A stretch of DNA of 64,000 nt, taken from the NCBI GenBank assembly GCA_009929375.1, contig SAAO01000002.1, positions 1 to 64,000 of the forward strand, written 5' to 3'. The translations under genes and the position numbers were made by a program. This DNA comes from Bacteroidia bacterium (GTDB lineage: Bacteria; Bacteroidota; Bacteroidia; Bacteroidales; Paludibacteraceae). Each line of letters starts with the position of its first letter. The first letter of the stretch is position 1. Under the pieces are notes generated by a model. That model did no database searches and had not been told where the DNA came from. It was given only the letters and a program-made list of their open reading frames with translations. Below are positions 53,931 to 62,103 of the stretch, piece after piece.

Positions 53931-54684
53931 CTCTTTTGGCTTTTCGTGCCAGTTGCTGAAAAACTCCATCCATGTTGCGGGCATTGTATTGTTCTTTAAG
54001 GTTTGCCGGAGAATCGAGTGCTTCGATACGGCCATCGACCATAATGGAAACCCGGTCGCAATACTCGGCCTCGTCCATATAGTGCGTGGTGACAAATACT
54101 GTAATTCCGCTAGCGGCAGCTTCGTAAATCATTTCCCAGAATTTACGACGGGTAATTGGATCGACACCTCCTGTGGGTTCGTCGAGAAATACCACTTTGG
54201 GCGTATGAAAAATGGAAACCGAGAATGCAAGCTTTTGTTTGAAGCCTAAAGGCAACGATTTTACGAGATTGTCTCGTTCGCTTTCGAAATTTAATCTGCC
54301 CATTAATTCGTCGGTTTTGAGTTTTATCTCATTGTCCGTCATGCCGTAAATACCTCCGAAAAGTTCGATATTTTCCCAAACTTTAAGGTCGTCGTACAGC
54401 GAAAACTTCTGACTCATATAGCCGATATTCTTTTTGACCATTTCCGGTTGTTTATGAATATCGAAACCCGCTACAGTTCCTTCACCCGAAGTCGGTTTGC
54501 TGAGTCCGCACAGCATTCGCATGGCAGTGGTTTTTCCGGCGCCATTGGCACCCAGAAAACCAAAAATCTCACCACGGTTCACCTCAAACGAAATATGATC
54601 GACCGCAGTAAAGTGTCCGAACTTTTTAGTCAGGTTTTCCGTAACAATAACCTTTTCCAACGATGGTTTTATTATTTCAGTCAT
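53920..54684 (-). CDS. ABC transporter ATP-binding protein (efflux, second ATPase)
   Basis: A 254-residue ABC ATPase. Walker A GANGAGKTT (about 40-48), Q-loop in GYMSQKFSLYDDL, an unusual signature LPLGFKQKLAFS in place of LSGGQ, Walker B VVFLDEPTGGVDP, and the switch histidine in VTTHYMDEAE. The LPLG-type signature is known in drug/YbhF-like exporters. With the ATPase encoded upstream it makes a heterodimer. The last residues (RVDS) and stop are encoded by repeat DNA. Confidence 0.93.
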   Translation of the reverse strand: MTEIIKPSLEKVIVTENLTKKFGHFTAVDHISFEVNRGEIFGFLGANGAGKTTAMRMLCGLSKPTSGEGTVAGFDIHKQPEMVKKNIGYMSQKFSLYDDLKVWENIELFGGIYGMTDNEIKLKTDELMGRLNFESERDNLVKSLPLGFKQKLAFSVSIFHTPKVVFLDEPTGGVDPITRRKFWEMIYEAAASGITVFVTTHYMDEAEYCDRVSIMVDGRIEALDSPANLKEQYNARNMDGVFQQLARKAKRVDS

Positions 54685-54686
54685 AA

Positions 54687-54731
54687 TTTCTCACCTCTCA
54701 TTTACTTACCTCTTACTTTCTTACTATCTCA
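54687..54731 (-). repeat. Phased 7-8 bp microrepeat between the ATPase genes
   Basis: Six units of the type TCTTACTT or TCTCACCT, with steps of 7 or 8 bp. It starts 2-3 bp before the start codon of the second ATPase gene and runs through the stop codon of the first. On the coding strand units read AAGTAAGA, so TAA or TGA appears in each. Confidence 0.7.
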
Positions 54732-55662
54732 CTCCTGTTTTGCTCAGCTCCATAAAACAATCTTCAATGCCGGGTTTAATAGTTCTGATACTGATGCCTG
54801 TATGTCCTTTAGCCTCAAGCTCATGTCTAAGTTCTTCGGTTTTGTAATCTTCGTTCAGCGTAATATGAACCGAATCACCGAATGCAAAACTGCTTTTTAC
54901 CTGTATGTTGCTTCTCAGGTCAGTCAGAAGTTTATTCATATTTTTGCTGTGAGCAGCCCATAATTGCTGTCCGAAGCCGGCAATGATTTCCTCCGGTGTG
55001 TCTATAGTCAGGAAACTGCCGTTTTGAATCAGTCCAATGCGATCGCACAGGCTTGCTTCGTCCATGTAGGGAGTTGAAACCAGTATGGTTATGCCCTGTT
55101 TTTTCAGATTTTTCAGCATTCCCCAAAACTCTTTGCGCGACACGGGATCGACACCTGTGGTTGGCTCGTCGAGAAAAAGCACAGCCGGTTTATGGATTAA
55201 CGCGCAGCTCAGGGCCAGTTTTTGCTTCATTCCACCCGACAGTTTTCCTGCCCGTCGTGTTTTGAAAGGCTCGATCTGTACATAGATGTCTTTAATCAAA
55301 TCGTAATTTTCTGCAATGCTGGTATTGAATACGGTAGCAAAAAACTCCAGATTTTCCTCCACCGTCAAATCCTGATAAAGCGAGAATTTTCCGGGCATAT
55401 AACCCACACATTCGCGAATATTTTTGTAGTTTTTCACCACATCGAAACCATTCACCGTTGCGTTGCCATTGTCGGCCAGAATCAGTGTGGTAAGTATGCG
55501 GAAAAGACTTGTTTTGCCAGCCCCATCCGGTCCGATAATTCCGAAAATTTCTCCTTTCGATACTTCGAAACTTACATTCTTCAGAGCCTGCACTTTTTTG
55601 TAATGTTTCGAAATGCCCGCACACGAAACGGCAATGTCGGATATGTTATTTTGATTTGTCAT
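54724..55662 (-). CDS. ABC transporter ATP-binding protein (efflux, first ATPase)
   Basis: A 312-residue ABC ATPase. Walker A GPDGAGKTS, signature LSGGMKQKLALS, Walker B VLFLDEPTTGVDP. In place of the switch histidine the sequence reads STPYMDEAS, so the usual H after Walker B is replaced by P or Y. An additional C-terminal domain (about 230-312) follows, as in daunorubicin-type ATPases. It may be the less active of the two ATPases. It follows the hlyD gene. Confidence 0.93.
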   Translation of the reverse strand: MTNQNNISDIAVSCAGISKHYKKVQALKNVSFEVSKGEIFGIIGPDGAGKTSLFRILTTLILADNGNATVNGFDVVKNYKNIRECVGYMPGKFSLYQDLTVEENLEFFATVFNTSIAENYDLIKDIYVQIEPFKTRRAGKLSGGMKQKLALSCALIHKPAVLFLDEPTTGVDPVSRKEFWGMLKNLKKQGITILVSTPYMDEASLCDRIGLIQNGSFLTIDTPEEIIAGFGQQLWAAHSKNMNKLLTDLRSNIQVKSSFAFGDSVHITLNEDYKTEELRHELEAKGHTGISIRTIKPGIEDCFMELSKTGVR

Positions 55663-55665
55663 TAA

Positions 55666-55693
55666 TTTTCAATTATACACTGTCAACTGTCAA
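55666..55693 (-). repeat. Phased 7-bp array between hlyD and the first ATPase gene
   Basis: Four 7-bp units (types TTTTCAA and CTGTCAA on the plus strand) from 3 bp before the ATPase start codon into the stop codon of hlyD. The unit words match the arrays around the four-helix-bundle gene 2 kb away. Confidence 0.8.
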
Positions 55694-56586
55694 TTAAACC
55701 TCACATTCCCATACATACCAATCTTTAAATAGCCATCGTTTTTTACGCTAACTTTAATGGCATACACCAGGTTTGCACGTTCATCGCGTGTTTGAATGGT
55801 TTTGGGCGTAAATTCCGATTTGGCCGAAACCCAACTTATTGTTCCTTCGTATTGCTTTTGTTCTTCACCGAAATCAGCTGTCACTGTTACTTTTTGTCCG
55901 ATTTTGATTTGTGTCAGCTGTTCGTTGGTAATGTACGCACGGAGTATCATGTTGTCGATATTGGCTACTTTGAACAATGCTTTTCCGGCCCCGGCCAGTT
56001 CGCCTTTTTCGGCATATTTTGTAAGCACTACGCCTGTAGCCGGACTTACAATACGGCATTTTGCCAATTGATCTTCAAGTTGTTGTATCTGAATATCCAG
56101 CGCTTTGTTGTCGCTGCTCATACCTTCGTCAGTCGATTCGAGAGTTGTTTTGCTCGCTGCGAGTTGTTTTTCGAGCACGGCAATTTGTGCATTCACATCG
56201 TCGAGTTGTTTGGCGGTAGCTGCATTGGCCTTCAGCAGATTTTCCACACGTTTTTTCTCGGTTTTTGCTGTCGCAATTTGCTGTTCGAGTACTGCCATTT
56301 GTTTTCTAATATCGGGACGTCGGCTTTGCAGACCTTTTTGAGATGCGATAAGTTGCTCCTTTTTCAGAAAAAGTTGTGTGCTGTCGATATATCCAACAAT
56401 CTGATTTTCGGTCACTGATTGTCCTTCTTCAATGTCGAACTGCATAATGCGACCCTGAGCTTCGGCCGAAACAAGAATTTCGGTAGTTTCGAACGAACCT
56501 GCTGCATCGAAATCACTATCGGTTTTTCCACACGATATAAATAAAAGAACGATGAATGCTGTGGTGAATATTTTAGCTGTTTTCAT
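55690..56586 (-). CDS. HlyD-family membrane fusion lipoprotein
   Basis: The periplasmic adaptor of the exporter. The 298-residue protein has a lipoprotein signal (LLFISC, Cys19), a biotinyl-lipoyl domain split by a long coiled coil (about 75-170, two arms) and a beta-barrel domain (about 185-290; ITNEQLTQIKIGQKVTVTADF). It bridges the two inner-membrane permeases and the TolC channel encoded upstream. Confidence 0.95.
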   Translation of the reverse strand: MKTAKIFTTAFIVLLFISCGKTDSDFDAAGSFETTEILVSAEAQGRIMQFDIEEGQSVTENQIVGYIDSTQLFLKKEQLIASQKGLQSRRPDIRKQMAVLEQQIATAKTEKKRVENLLKANAATAKQLDDVNAQIAVLEKQLAASKTTLESTDEGMSSDNKALDIQIQQLEDQLAKCRIVSPATGVVLTKYAEKGELAGAGKALFKVANIDNMILRAYITNEQLTQIKIGQKVTVTADFGEEQKQYEGTISWVSAKSEFTPKTIQTRDERANLVYAIKVSVKNDGYLKIGMYGNVRFN

Positions 56587-56599
56587 ATTTATGAATGCT

Positions 56600-56645
56600 T
56601 TTTACCTCTAAGCCCTGCCCCCTAACCCCCTAAAGGGGGAATAAG
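56600..56645. repeat. C-rich/G-rich palindrome between tolC and hlyD
   Basis: CCCCCTAAAGGGGG (56626-56639) is a 5-bp GC stem with a TAAA loop, preceded by a second C-run with TAA. The 88-bp spacer holds nothing else recognisable. I recall similar CCCCTAAAGGGG words in intergenic regions of other Bacteroidota, but cannot check that here. Confidence 0.7.
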
Positions 56646-56674
56646 AAGTAAGAAAAGAGGTTTGTTGATGTTTT

Positions 56675-57964
56675 TTAGTTGTTGGTATTGTTTTTTAATT
56701 GATAAACAGTCATGTAAAGTTGAATCTCGTGCAGCGAACGATTTTGTCGTGCCTGATTTTCGTTGTTGATATCGCGCAAAAGGTCGGTGACAGTCATGGT
56801 CCCGTTGGCTACTTTTGCTTCTGATGCTTTTTTGATATTGCTTCGGAGTTGAATAATCTCGTCGTCGGTTTTTAATGTGTTTTTCAGTTTTTCAATCTCA
56901 TTGAAAATTTGTATGTTAGCCAGGTTGTTGTTGAATAGGAAAGTTTCTTTCTGAACATCGATGGATTTCTTCGCTGTTTCAATTTTTTGGAAATTATTTT
57001 TTTGCGAATAAAAACCACTCAGGTTCCACGAAAAACGCAAACCTCCGATAATGAATGGTGAAAATTCAGCATCGAACATATTCAGTCCCGGTCGGCCATA
57101 ACCGCCCTGTGCAAAAAGCCCGATTCTGGGCATATTGGCTGCATTGAGCGTGCTTTTTTGCGAATCGAGTACTTTGCTTTGCGCGTCTAAATACAAGATT
57201 TCGTGTCGCTTGTTTTCGGCTGCAATCGTTGTTTCAGGCAATGCAGGTTTTTCAAAAATGCTGTTTTCGTCAAGTTTTTCTCCTGTAAATGCCGATAACA
57301 TCATCACATAAGTTCTGAGTACGCTTTTCAGGTCGGTTTCTTTCTGATTGGCATTCAGAAGTTCTACTTTTACAGCATCAAGATCCGAACGCTGGGCAAG
57401 TCCGTTTTGCAGATATGCTTCTACTTTTCTGACGTTCTCCCTCAGTTCGTTCTGAAGCATTTTTACCTGATCGAGTTGTTCTTTGATAAGCATAATGCCA
57501 AAAAACAGGTTGTTGACGCGTTCGTTCAGTGCATAAAGATCCGCTTCTGTTTTCTGTTTGTCGGCTTCGGCGCTTGCTTTGATACTTTTTTTCTGAGCAG
57601 AGGTGATGCCGCCATCCCAAATCATCTGATTCATTTCCACAACTGCCTGATACTGATCTTTACTCATTGAGGGGAACGAAAATGGCTGGCCACTCATTTG
57701 CGAAATTACCTGTCCGAGTGATTCCGGAATTTCCGTCACATCCGACTGGTAACTGGCTTTTACAGCTACGCTAAACTGTGGCAGATAGGCTTTGTTGGCA
57801 TTCGAAATGTTGAAAGCAGCTGTTTTGTCAATCAGGTCGTACTGTTTCAAAAGCGGATAGTTGGCACGCGCTTTTTCGCGGCAAAAATCCAGTGTAATGT
57901 TTTGTGCAACAGACTGCTGAACGAATAGCACCGCAAAGGCGATATAAATAAAAATTTGCTTCAT
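56675..57964 (-). CDS. TolC family outer-membrane factor
   Basis: The outer-membrane channel of the exporter. The 429-residue protein has a signal peptide (about 1-20) and two OEP repeats of long coiled-coil helices (about 25-215 and 225-425) with the strand segment GLFAQGGYGRPGLN. It is the first structural gene after tetR (13-bp gap), and the rest of the export operon follows. Confidence 0.94.
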   Translation of the reverse strand: MKQIFIYIAFAVLFVQQSVAQNITLDFCREKARANYPLLKQYDLIDKTAAFNISNANKAYLPQFSVAVKASYQSDVTEIPESLGQVISQMSGQPFSFPSMSKDQYQAVVEMNQMIWDGGITSAQKKSIKASAEADKQKTEADLYALNERVNNLFFGIMLIKEQLDQVKMLQNELRENVRKVEAYLQNGLAQRSDLDAVKVELLNANQKETDLKSVLRTYVMMLSAFTGEKLDENSIFEKPALPETTIAAENKRHEILYLDAQSKVLDSQKSTLNAANMPRIGLFAQGGYGRPGLNMFDAEFSPFIIGGLRFSWNLSGFYSQKNNFQKIETAKKSIDVQKETFLFNNNLANIQIFNEIEKLKNTLKTDDEIIQLRSNIKKASEAKVANGTMTVTDLLRDINNENQARQNRSLHEIQLYMTVYQLKNNTNN

Positions 57965-57977
57965 AATAGTTTTAAAA

Positions 57978-58601
57978 TCAGGGTTGAAGGTATTTCAGGA
58001 TGATTTCTACATTTTCGTTACGTCTGTAGGCGAGCATCGCATTTTGTTGTTCATCATCTATTTTAAGGGCTTGCGACGCCACAGGTAAAAGTGTGAATAA
58101 TGACACATTGAGCGAGACCATGGTGATTACCACATCCATAAAACTCACATTCCGAATTCGACCTGCTTTAATTTCGGCCTGCATATCTTTTTCCATCATC
58201 TCAAAAAGTTTTTCGGGGAGCACATGCAGTTTTTCGCGTAATAGTGCAATGTGTTCAGGTCGTCGCGATAATTCGTTGAGAATAAGCATGGGTATTTTAG
58301 GATTTTCGTTTAGTAAATCGAAATGAGACTCACAGATATGCCTTATTTTTTGAGAAAAGCTTAACTGTGCAAGTTGATTTGTATCGAAAATAACCTGAAA
58401 GAAATCGCCGAATTTTTTCTCGAAGATCCTGTTGAATAAATTATCCTTTGTTCTGAAATAATAATGTACAAGCGCCTGATTACAACCTACTTCCTTTGCA
58501 ATTTGAGTGGTGGAAGTGGCAGCAAACCCTTTTTCGAGAAATAATTTTTCAGCTGCATCCAAAATGGATTGCTCCATTGAATTTTCGGAATTAATATCCA
58601 T
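57978..58601 (-). CDS. TetR/AcrR family transcriptional regulator
   Basis: A 207-residue repressor. The N-terminal helix-turn-helix domain (about 12-58) reads AEKLFLEKGFAATSTTQIAKEV and then QALVHYYFRTKDNLF, the TetR signature. The C-terminal domain should bind the inducer. It is the first gene of the export operon and probably controls it. A short palindrome (CTATTTAATAG, 58613-58623) directly upstream of its ATG could be part of the operator. This layout resembles cecR-ybhGFSR of E. coli. Confidence 0.93.
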   Translation of the reverse strand: MDINSENSMEQSILDAAEKLFLEKGFAATSTTQIAKEVGCNQALVHYYFRTKDNLFNRIFEKKFGDFFQVIFDTNQLAQLSFSQKIRHICESHFDLLNENPKIPMLILNELSRRPEHIALLREKLHVLPEKLFEMMEKDMQAEIKAGRIRNVSFMDVVITMVSLNVSLFTLLPVASQALKIDDEQQNAMLAYRRNENVEIILKYLQP

Positions 58602-58770
58602 ATTTAATTTTACTATTTAATAGACTTATTAATCGGATTGCAAAGTAAAGCATTTCTTCCGGAATTAATGCAGAAATAGAAGATTTTTTTGAAATAAATA
58701 ATGTGAATCAGGAGTAAAAATGATTAGAAGGTGAGTCTGTTTTGTATCATTTAATATATGTTCAGATATC

Positions 58771-58963
58771 AGGGCTAAACCCTGCATTTAAATCTTCTCA
58801 TTTTTTATGCTACTTAGTAACAATTAGTATTTAGTGATATATTTCGAATCCGTAGGATTCAAATGTATATAGATATTATTTTGATACAATAATACGACCC
58901 CAACGGGGTCGTATGTGTATGTTGTAATTTTTGTTCTATAAATATGTTATCCCTCCGGGATAA
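58771..58963. repeat. Short-hairpin cluster B (four palindromes)
   Basis: Four short GC-rich palindromes with AT-rich spacers: CAGGGCTAAACCCTG (58771-58785), GAATCCGTAGGATTC (58846-58860), a 10-bp-arm hairpin with CCCC-AAC-GGGG core (58892-58914) and TTATCCC/GGGATAA around TCC (58947-58963). They lie in the 414-bp spacer between nnrD/E and tetR. Apart from the possible operator next to tetR, nothing else was seen there. Stems differ in sequence, but three of four share a CC-x(2-3)-GG centre, like cluster A. Confidence 0.75.
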
Positions 58964-59015
58964 ATAAAGTGATTAATAATACCTTATAAGATGTCCTGTA
59001 AAATCACCTGATCAG

Positions 59016-60518
59016 TTATCTCAAAGCACTGAAAGCCAGACTTAATCCTCCGATAATATCACCGGCAATTAAAGTTTCTCCGGTTTCGGTGTTGAGTGCG
59101 AGATCGCCGGCGAGTCCATGAAGAAAAACTGATATAAGTGCTGCATCTTCTGGTTGATAGCCCTGTGCCAGTAATCCGGCCATAATTCCTGTCAGCACAT
59201 CACCTGAGCCGGCTGTAGCCATGCCTGCATTTCCGGTGCTGTTGAAATAAATCTTTCCATTGGGCATGAAGATTTGTGTGTGAGCGCCTTTCAGTATAAT
59301 GATGATTTTGTGAGTTTGAGCAATTGTGGAAGCCTTTTGCAGGCGATCGTAGCTGTTTGTGCTTTTGCCGAAAAGTCTTTCAAATTCTTTTGGATGAGGA
59401 GTAAGGATGCTGTTTTCAGGAGTTAAATGCATTAAATCTTTGTTTGCAGCAATGATATTTAACGCATCGGCATCGAGCACAACCGGATTTTCGCAGGTTG
59501 CAAGTATGTCTTTTATAAACGCTGCAGTTTCGTTGGCCTGATTTATTCCGGGGCCAATGGCTATTGCATTGTATTTTTTAAGATCGCGAAATTCTGAAAT
59601 GTAATTTTCGTTATTGTCCGACTCAAAAATTACTTCGGGGACGGCTGTTTGCAAAATAATGCGGTTGCACGAAGCGCTGTGAACAGTTACCAGACCAGCG
59701 CCACTGCGCAAAGCAGCTTCCGACGAAAGCACAGCTGCACCGGCCATATCTCTGCTTCCTGCAAATATCAACGCATGTCCGTAAGTGCCTTTGTGCGAAA
59801 ACTTTTCACGTTTCTTTATTTTGGGTTGAATGTCTTTTTTTTCAATAAAAAAATAGGGCGTATCGGTTTGCGAAATGGCTTCGGGATGAATGCCGATTTC
59901 CAGTACCGACCAGTTTCCTGAGAAAAAGCCGGTTTCGGGAAGCAGGAAAGCCAGTTTGGGGAATTGCAGTGTAAATGTGCGTGTGGCTTTTACAATTGGG
60001 ACTGAAATATCAGGATTGTGTTCGCCATTTAAACCTGATGGAACATCGATGCTCGCTACTTCGCAGCCTGAACGGTTGATGTGTTCGATGGATTCTGCAA
60101 AAATGCCTTCGGCAGGTCGCGAAAGTCCCGAGCCGAAAATGCCATCCACAATTACTGTTTCTTTATTGATATTGGGAAACACAAATGAATCCGTAATTTC
60201 GGTGATAATCTCAGCTTTCAGGTTGCGCAGACTTTGCAGATTTGTTTCGCAGTCGGGCGAGAGTTTTCCATTGTGCAATAACAAAACCTGCACATCTGTA
60301 TTTACCCAAACCAGAATCCGGGCGAGAGCAAGCGCATCGCCTCCGTTATTTCCCGGTCCGACCACAATCAGTGCAGGGCGTTGCAGATCGAAGGACTTTG
60401 CATACGCTTCGAAAATTGTCTGAGCAGCGCGCTCCATTAAATCAATGGAAGCAACAGGTTCATGTTCAATGGTATATGCGTCGAGCGAACGGACTTGCGA
60501 AGTGCTGAAAATTTTCAT
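59016..60518 (-). CDS. nnr: Bifunctional NAD(P)H-hydrate epimerase/ADP-dependent dehydratase
   Basis: Repairs hydrated NAD(P)H. The 500-residue fusion has the N-terminal YjeF epimerase domain (about 1-215; VVGPGNNGGDALALARIL and VDGIFGSGLSR) and the C-terminal dehydratase domain (about 230-500; GTYGHALIFAGSRDMAGAAV, LTPHPKEFERLFG, and the ADP/ATP site TAGSGDVLTG). Length matches the fused form. It appears to be monocistronic. Confidence 0.95.
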   Translation of the reverse strand: MKIFSTSQVRSLDAYTIEHEPVASIDLMERAAQTIFEAYAKSFDLQRPALIVVGPGNNGGDALALARILVWVNTDVQVLLLHNGKLSPDCETNLQSLRNLKAEIITEITDSFVFPNINKETVIVDGIFGSGLSRPAEGIFAESIEHINRSGCEVASIDVPSGLNGEHNPDISVPIVKATRTFTLQFPKLAFLLPETGFFSGNWSVLEIGIHPEAISQTDTPYFFIEKKDIQPKIKKREKFSHKGTYGHALIFAGSRDMAGAAVLSSEAALRSGAGLVTVHSASCNRIILQTAVPEVIFESDNNENYISEFRDLKKYNAIAIGPGINQANETAAFIKDILATCENPVVLDADALNIIAANKDLMHLTPENSILTPHPKEFERLFGKSTNSYDRLQKASTIAQTHKIIIILKGAHTQIFMPNGKIYFNSTGNAGMATAGSGDVLTGIMAGLLAQGYQPEDAALISVFLHGLAGDLALNTETGETLIAGDIIGGLSLAFSALR

Positions 60519-60642
60519 TGCGGGTAAGTTTTGCGTTTAGCTCACAAATATATGAAAATTTGTGCGTAGCCATAGAAATTATAAATCAAACTATTTGACA
60601 GGGAGGTTGTTTTGAAATAACATAGCACACAATATAAATACA

Positions 60643-62094
60643 ATGAAATTCAATTTCGACAATACATATTTATCACTTCCGGGCGAATTGTTTACAGTTT
60701 GTCGGCCCACAACCGTATCGCAACCGCAATTAGTGACATTCAACGACAGTCTTGCTAATCAACTTGGTCTTAGCACTGCGAATATGCAGCCCGACGAACT
60801 TGCTTCTATTTTTAGTGGCAACGTTTTACCAAAAGGTGCAGCATCGCTTGCTCAGGCTTACAGCGGGCATCAGTTCGGACATTTTGCGCGGCTCGGCGAC
60901 GGACGGGCTTTGCTTTTGGGTGAACAAATTACGCGCGATGGTCGCCGCTTCGATTTGCAGTTAAAAGGTTCTGGTCCCACGCCTTATTCGCGTCGTGGTG
61001 ATGGACTTGCAACGCTGAGTGCCATGCTGCGCGAATATCTGATCAGCGAAGCTATGTATGCGCTGGGAATTCCCACAACCCGCAGTCTGGCTGTAGTGGT
61101 GACAGGCGAAGCTGTATATCGTGGGCAGATTCAGCCCGGTGCTGTGCTTACACGTGTGGCCGAAAGTCATATCCGCGTGGGCACTTTTGAGCATATTTCG
61201 CAGTTCTCATCGGTTGAAACGCTGAAAGTTTTTACGGAATACGTTATAAAAAGACATTATCCGGAGCTTTTACAAACTGAAAACCCGGCTTTGTCGTTCC
61301 TCCGGAAAGTGATTGAAAAACAGACTGATCTGATTGTGAACTGGATGCGTGTTGGATTTATTCATGGCGTAATGAATACCGACAATATGGCTGTTTCCAG
61401 CGAAACAATCGACTATGGGCCATGTGCATTTATGAATGCGTACAAACCTGAAACGGTTTTTAGCTCAATTGATACCGGTGGACGGTATGCTTTTGGCAAT
61501 CAGCCGGAAATGGCTTTGTGGAACCTGACCCGATTGGCCGAAAGTCTGTTGCCGCTGATAGATACGGATATCAAAAAGGCGATTGCGAAAGCAGAAGATG
61601 TTTTAAATTCGTTTCAAAACCTGTTTGAACAAAAATACCACAAAATGCTGGTTGCAAAAATCGGAATTGAACATACCGATGAATCTGATATTTTGCTGGT
61701 AAATAATTTGTTAGGCTGGATGTACGAACATAATGCTGATTATACGAATACTTTTGTGCGACTTATGTATCCTGAAATTATTCAGGACAAAATATATTCT
61801 GACGAAGCTTTTTTAAAATGGGAAAATGACTGGAAACTACGTTTACATCAAAAGGGAATAACCGAACAAGCCGCTCTGAAACTTATGCAACAAACCAATC
61901 CGGTGTACATTCCGCGCAATCATAAGGTAGAGGAAATGCTGAAAAAAGTGACTGAAACCGGAAAATTGGCTGACTTTCAGAAATTCAATAATCTTCTTTC
62001 AAATCCTTATGCTGCTTCGAACTTTGAAACCGCTTTTATTCAAGCCCCTGCGATGGCAGATGAGTTGGTTTACAAAACTTATTGCGGGACTTAA
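60643..62094 (+). CDS. selO: Protein adenylyltransferase SelO
   Basis: A pseudokinase that attaches AMP to proteins. The 483-residue protein has the SelO signatures: AYSGHQFGHFARLGDGRA, LQLKGSGPTPYSRRGDG, ISEAMYALGIPTTRS and HGVMNTDNM followed by TIDYGPCAF (the DYG metal motif). The C-terminal Cys (YCGT) stands where eukaryotic members have selenocysteine. Length is normal. It stands between nnr and the convergent DUF3078 gene, with stops 10 bp apart. Confidence 0.96.
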   Translation: MKFNFDNTYLSLPGELFTVCRPTTVSQPQLVTFNDSLANQLGLSTANMQPDELASIFSGNVLPKGAASLAQAYSGHQFGHFARLGDGRALLLGEQITRDGRRFDLQLKGSGPTPYSRRGDGLATLSAMLREYLISEAMYALGIPTTRSLAVVVTGEAVYRGQIQPGAVLTRVAESHIRVGTFEHISQFSSVETLKVFTEYVIKRHYPELLQTENPALSFLRKVIEKQTDLIVNWMRVGFIHGVMNTDNMAVSSETIDYGPCAFMNAYKPETVFSSIDTGGRYAFGNQPEMALWNLTRLAESLLPLIDTDIKKAIAKAEDVLNSFQNLFEQKYHKMLVAKIGIEHTDESDILLVNNLLGWMYEHNADYTNTFVRLMYPEIIQDKIYSDEAFLKWENDWKLRLHQKGITEQAALKLMQQTNPVYIPRNHKVEEMLKKVTETGKLADFQKFNNLLSNPYAASNFETAFIQAPAMADELVYKTYCGT

Positions 62095-62103
62095 TTCTAA
62101 TAA

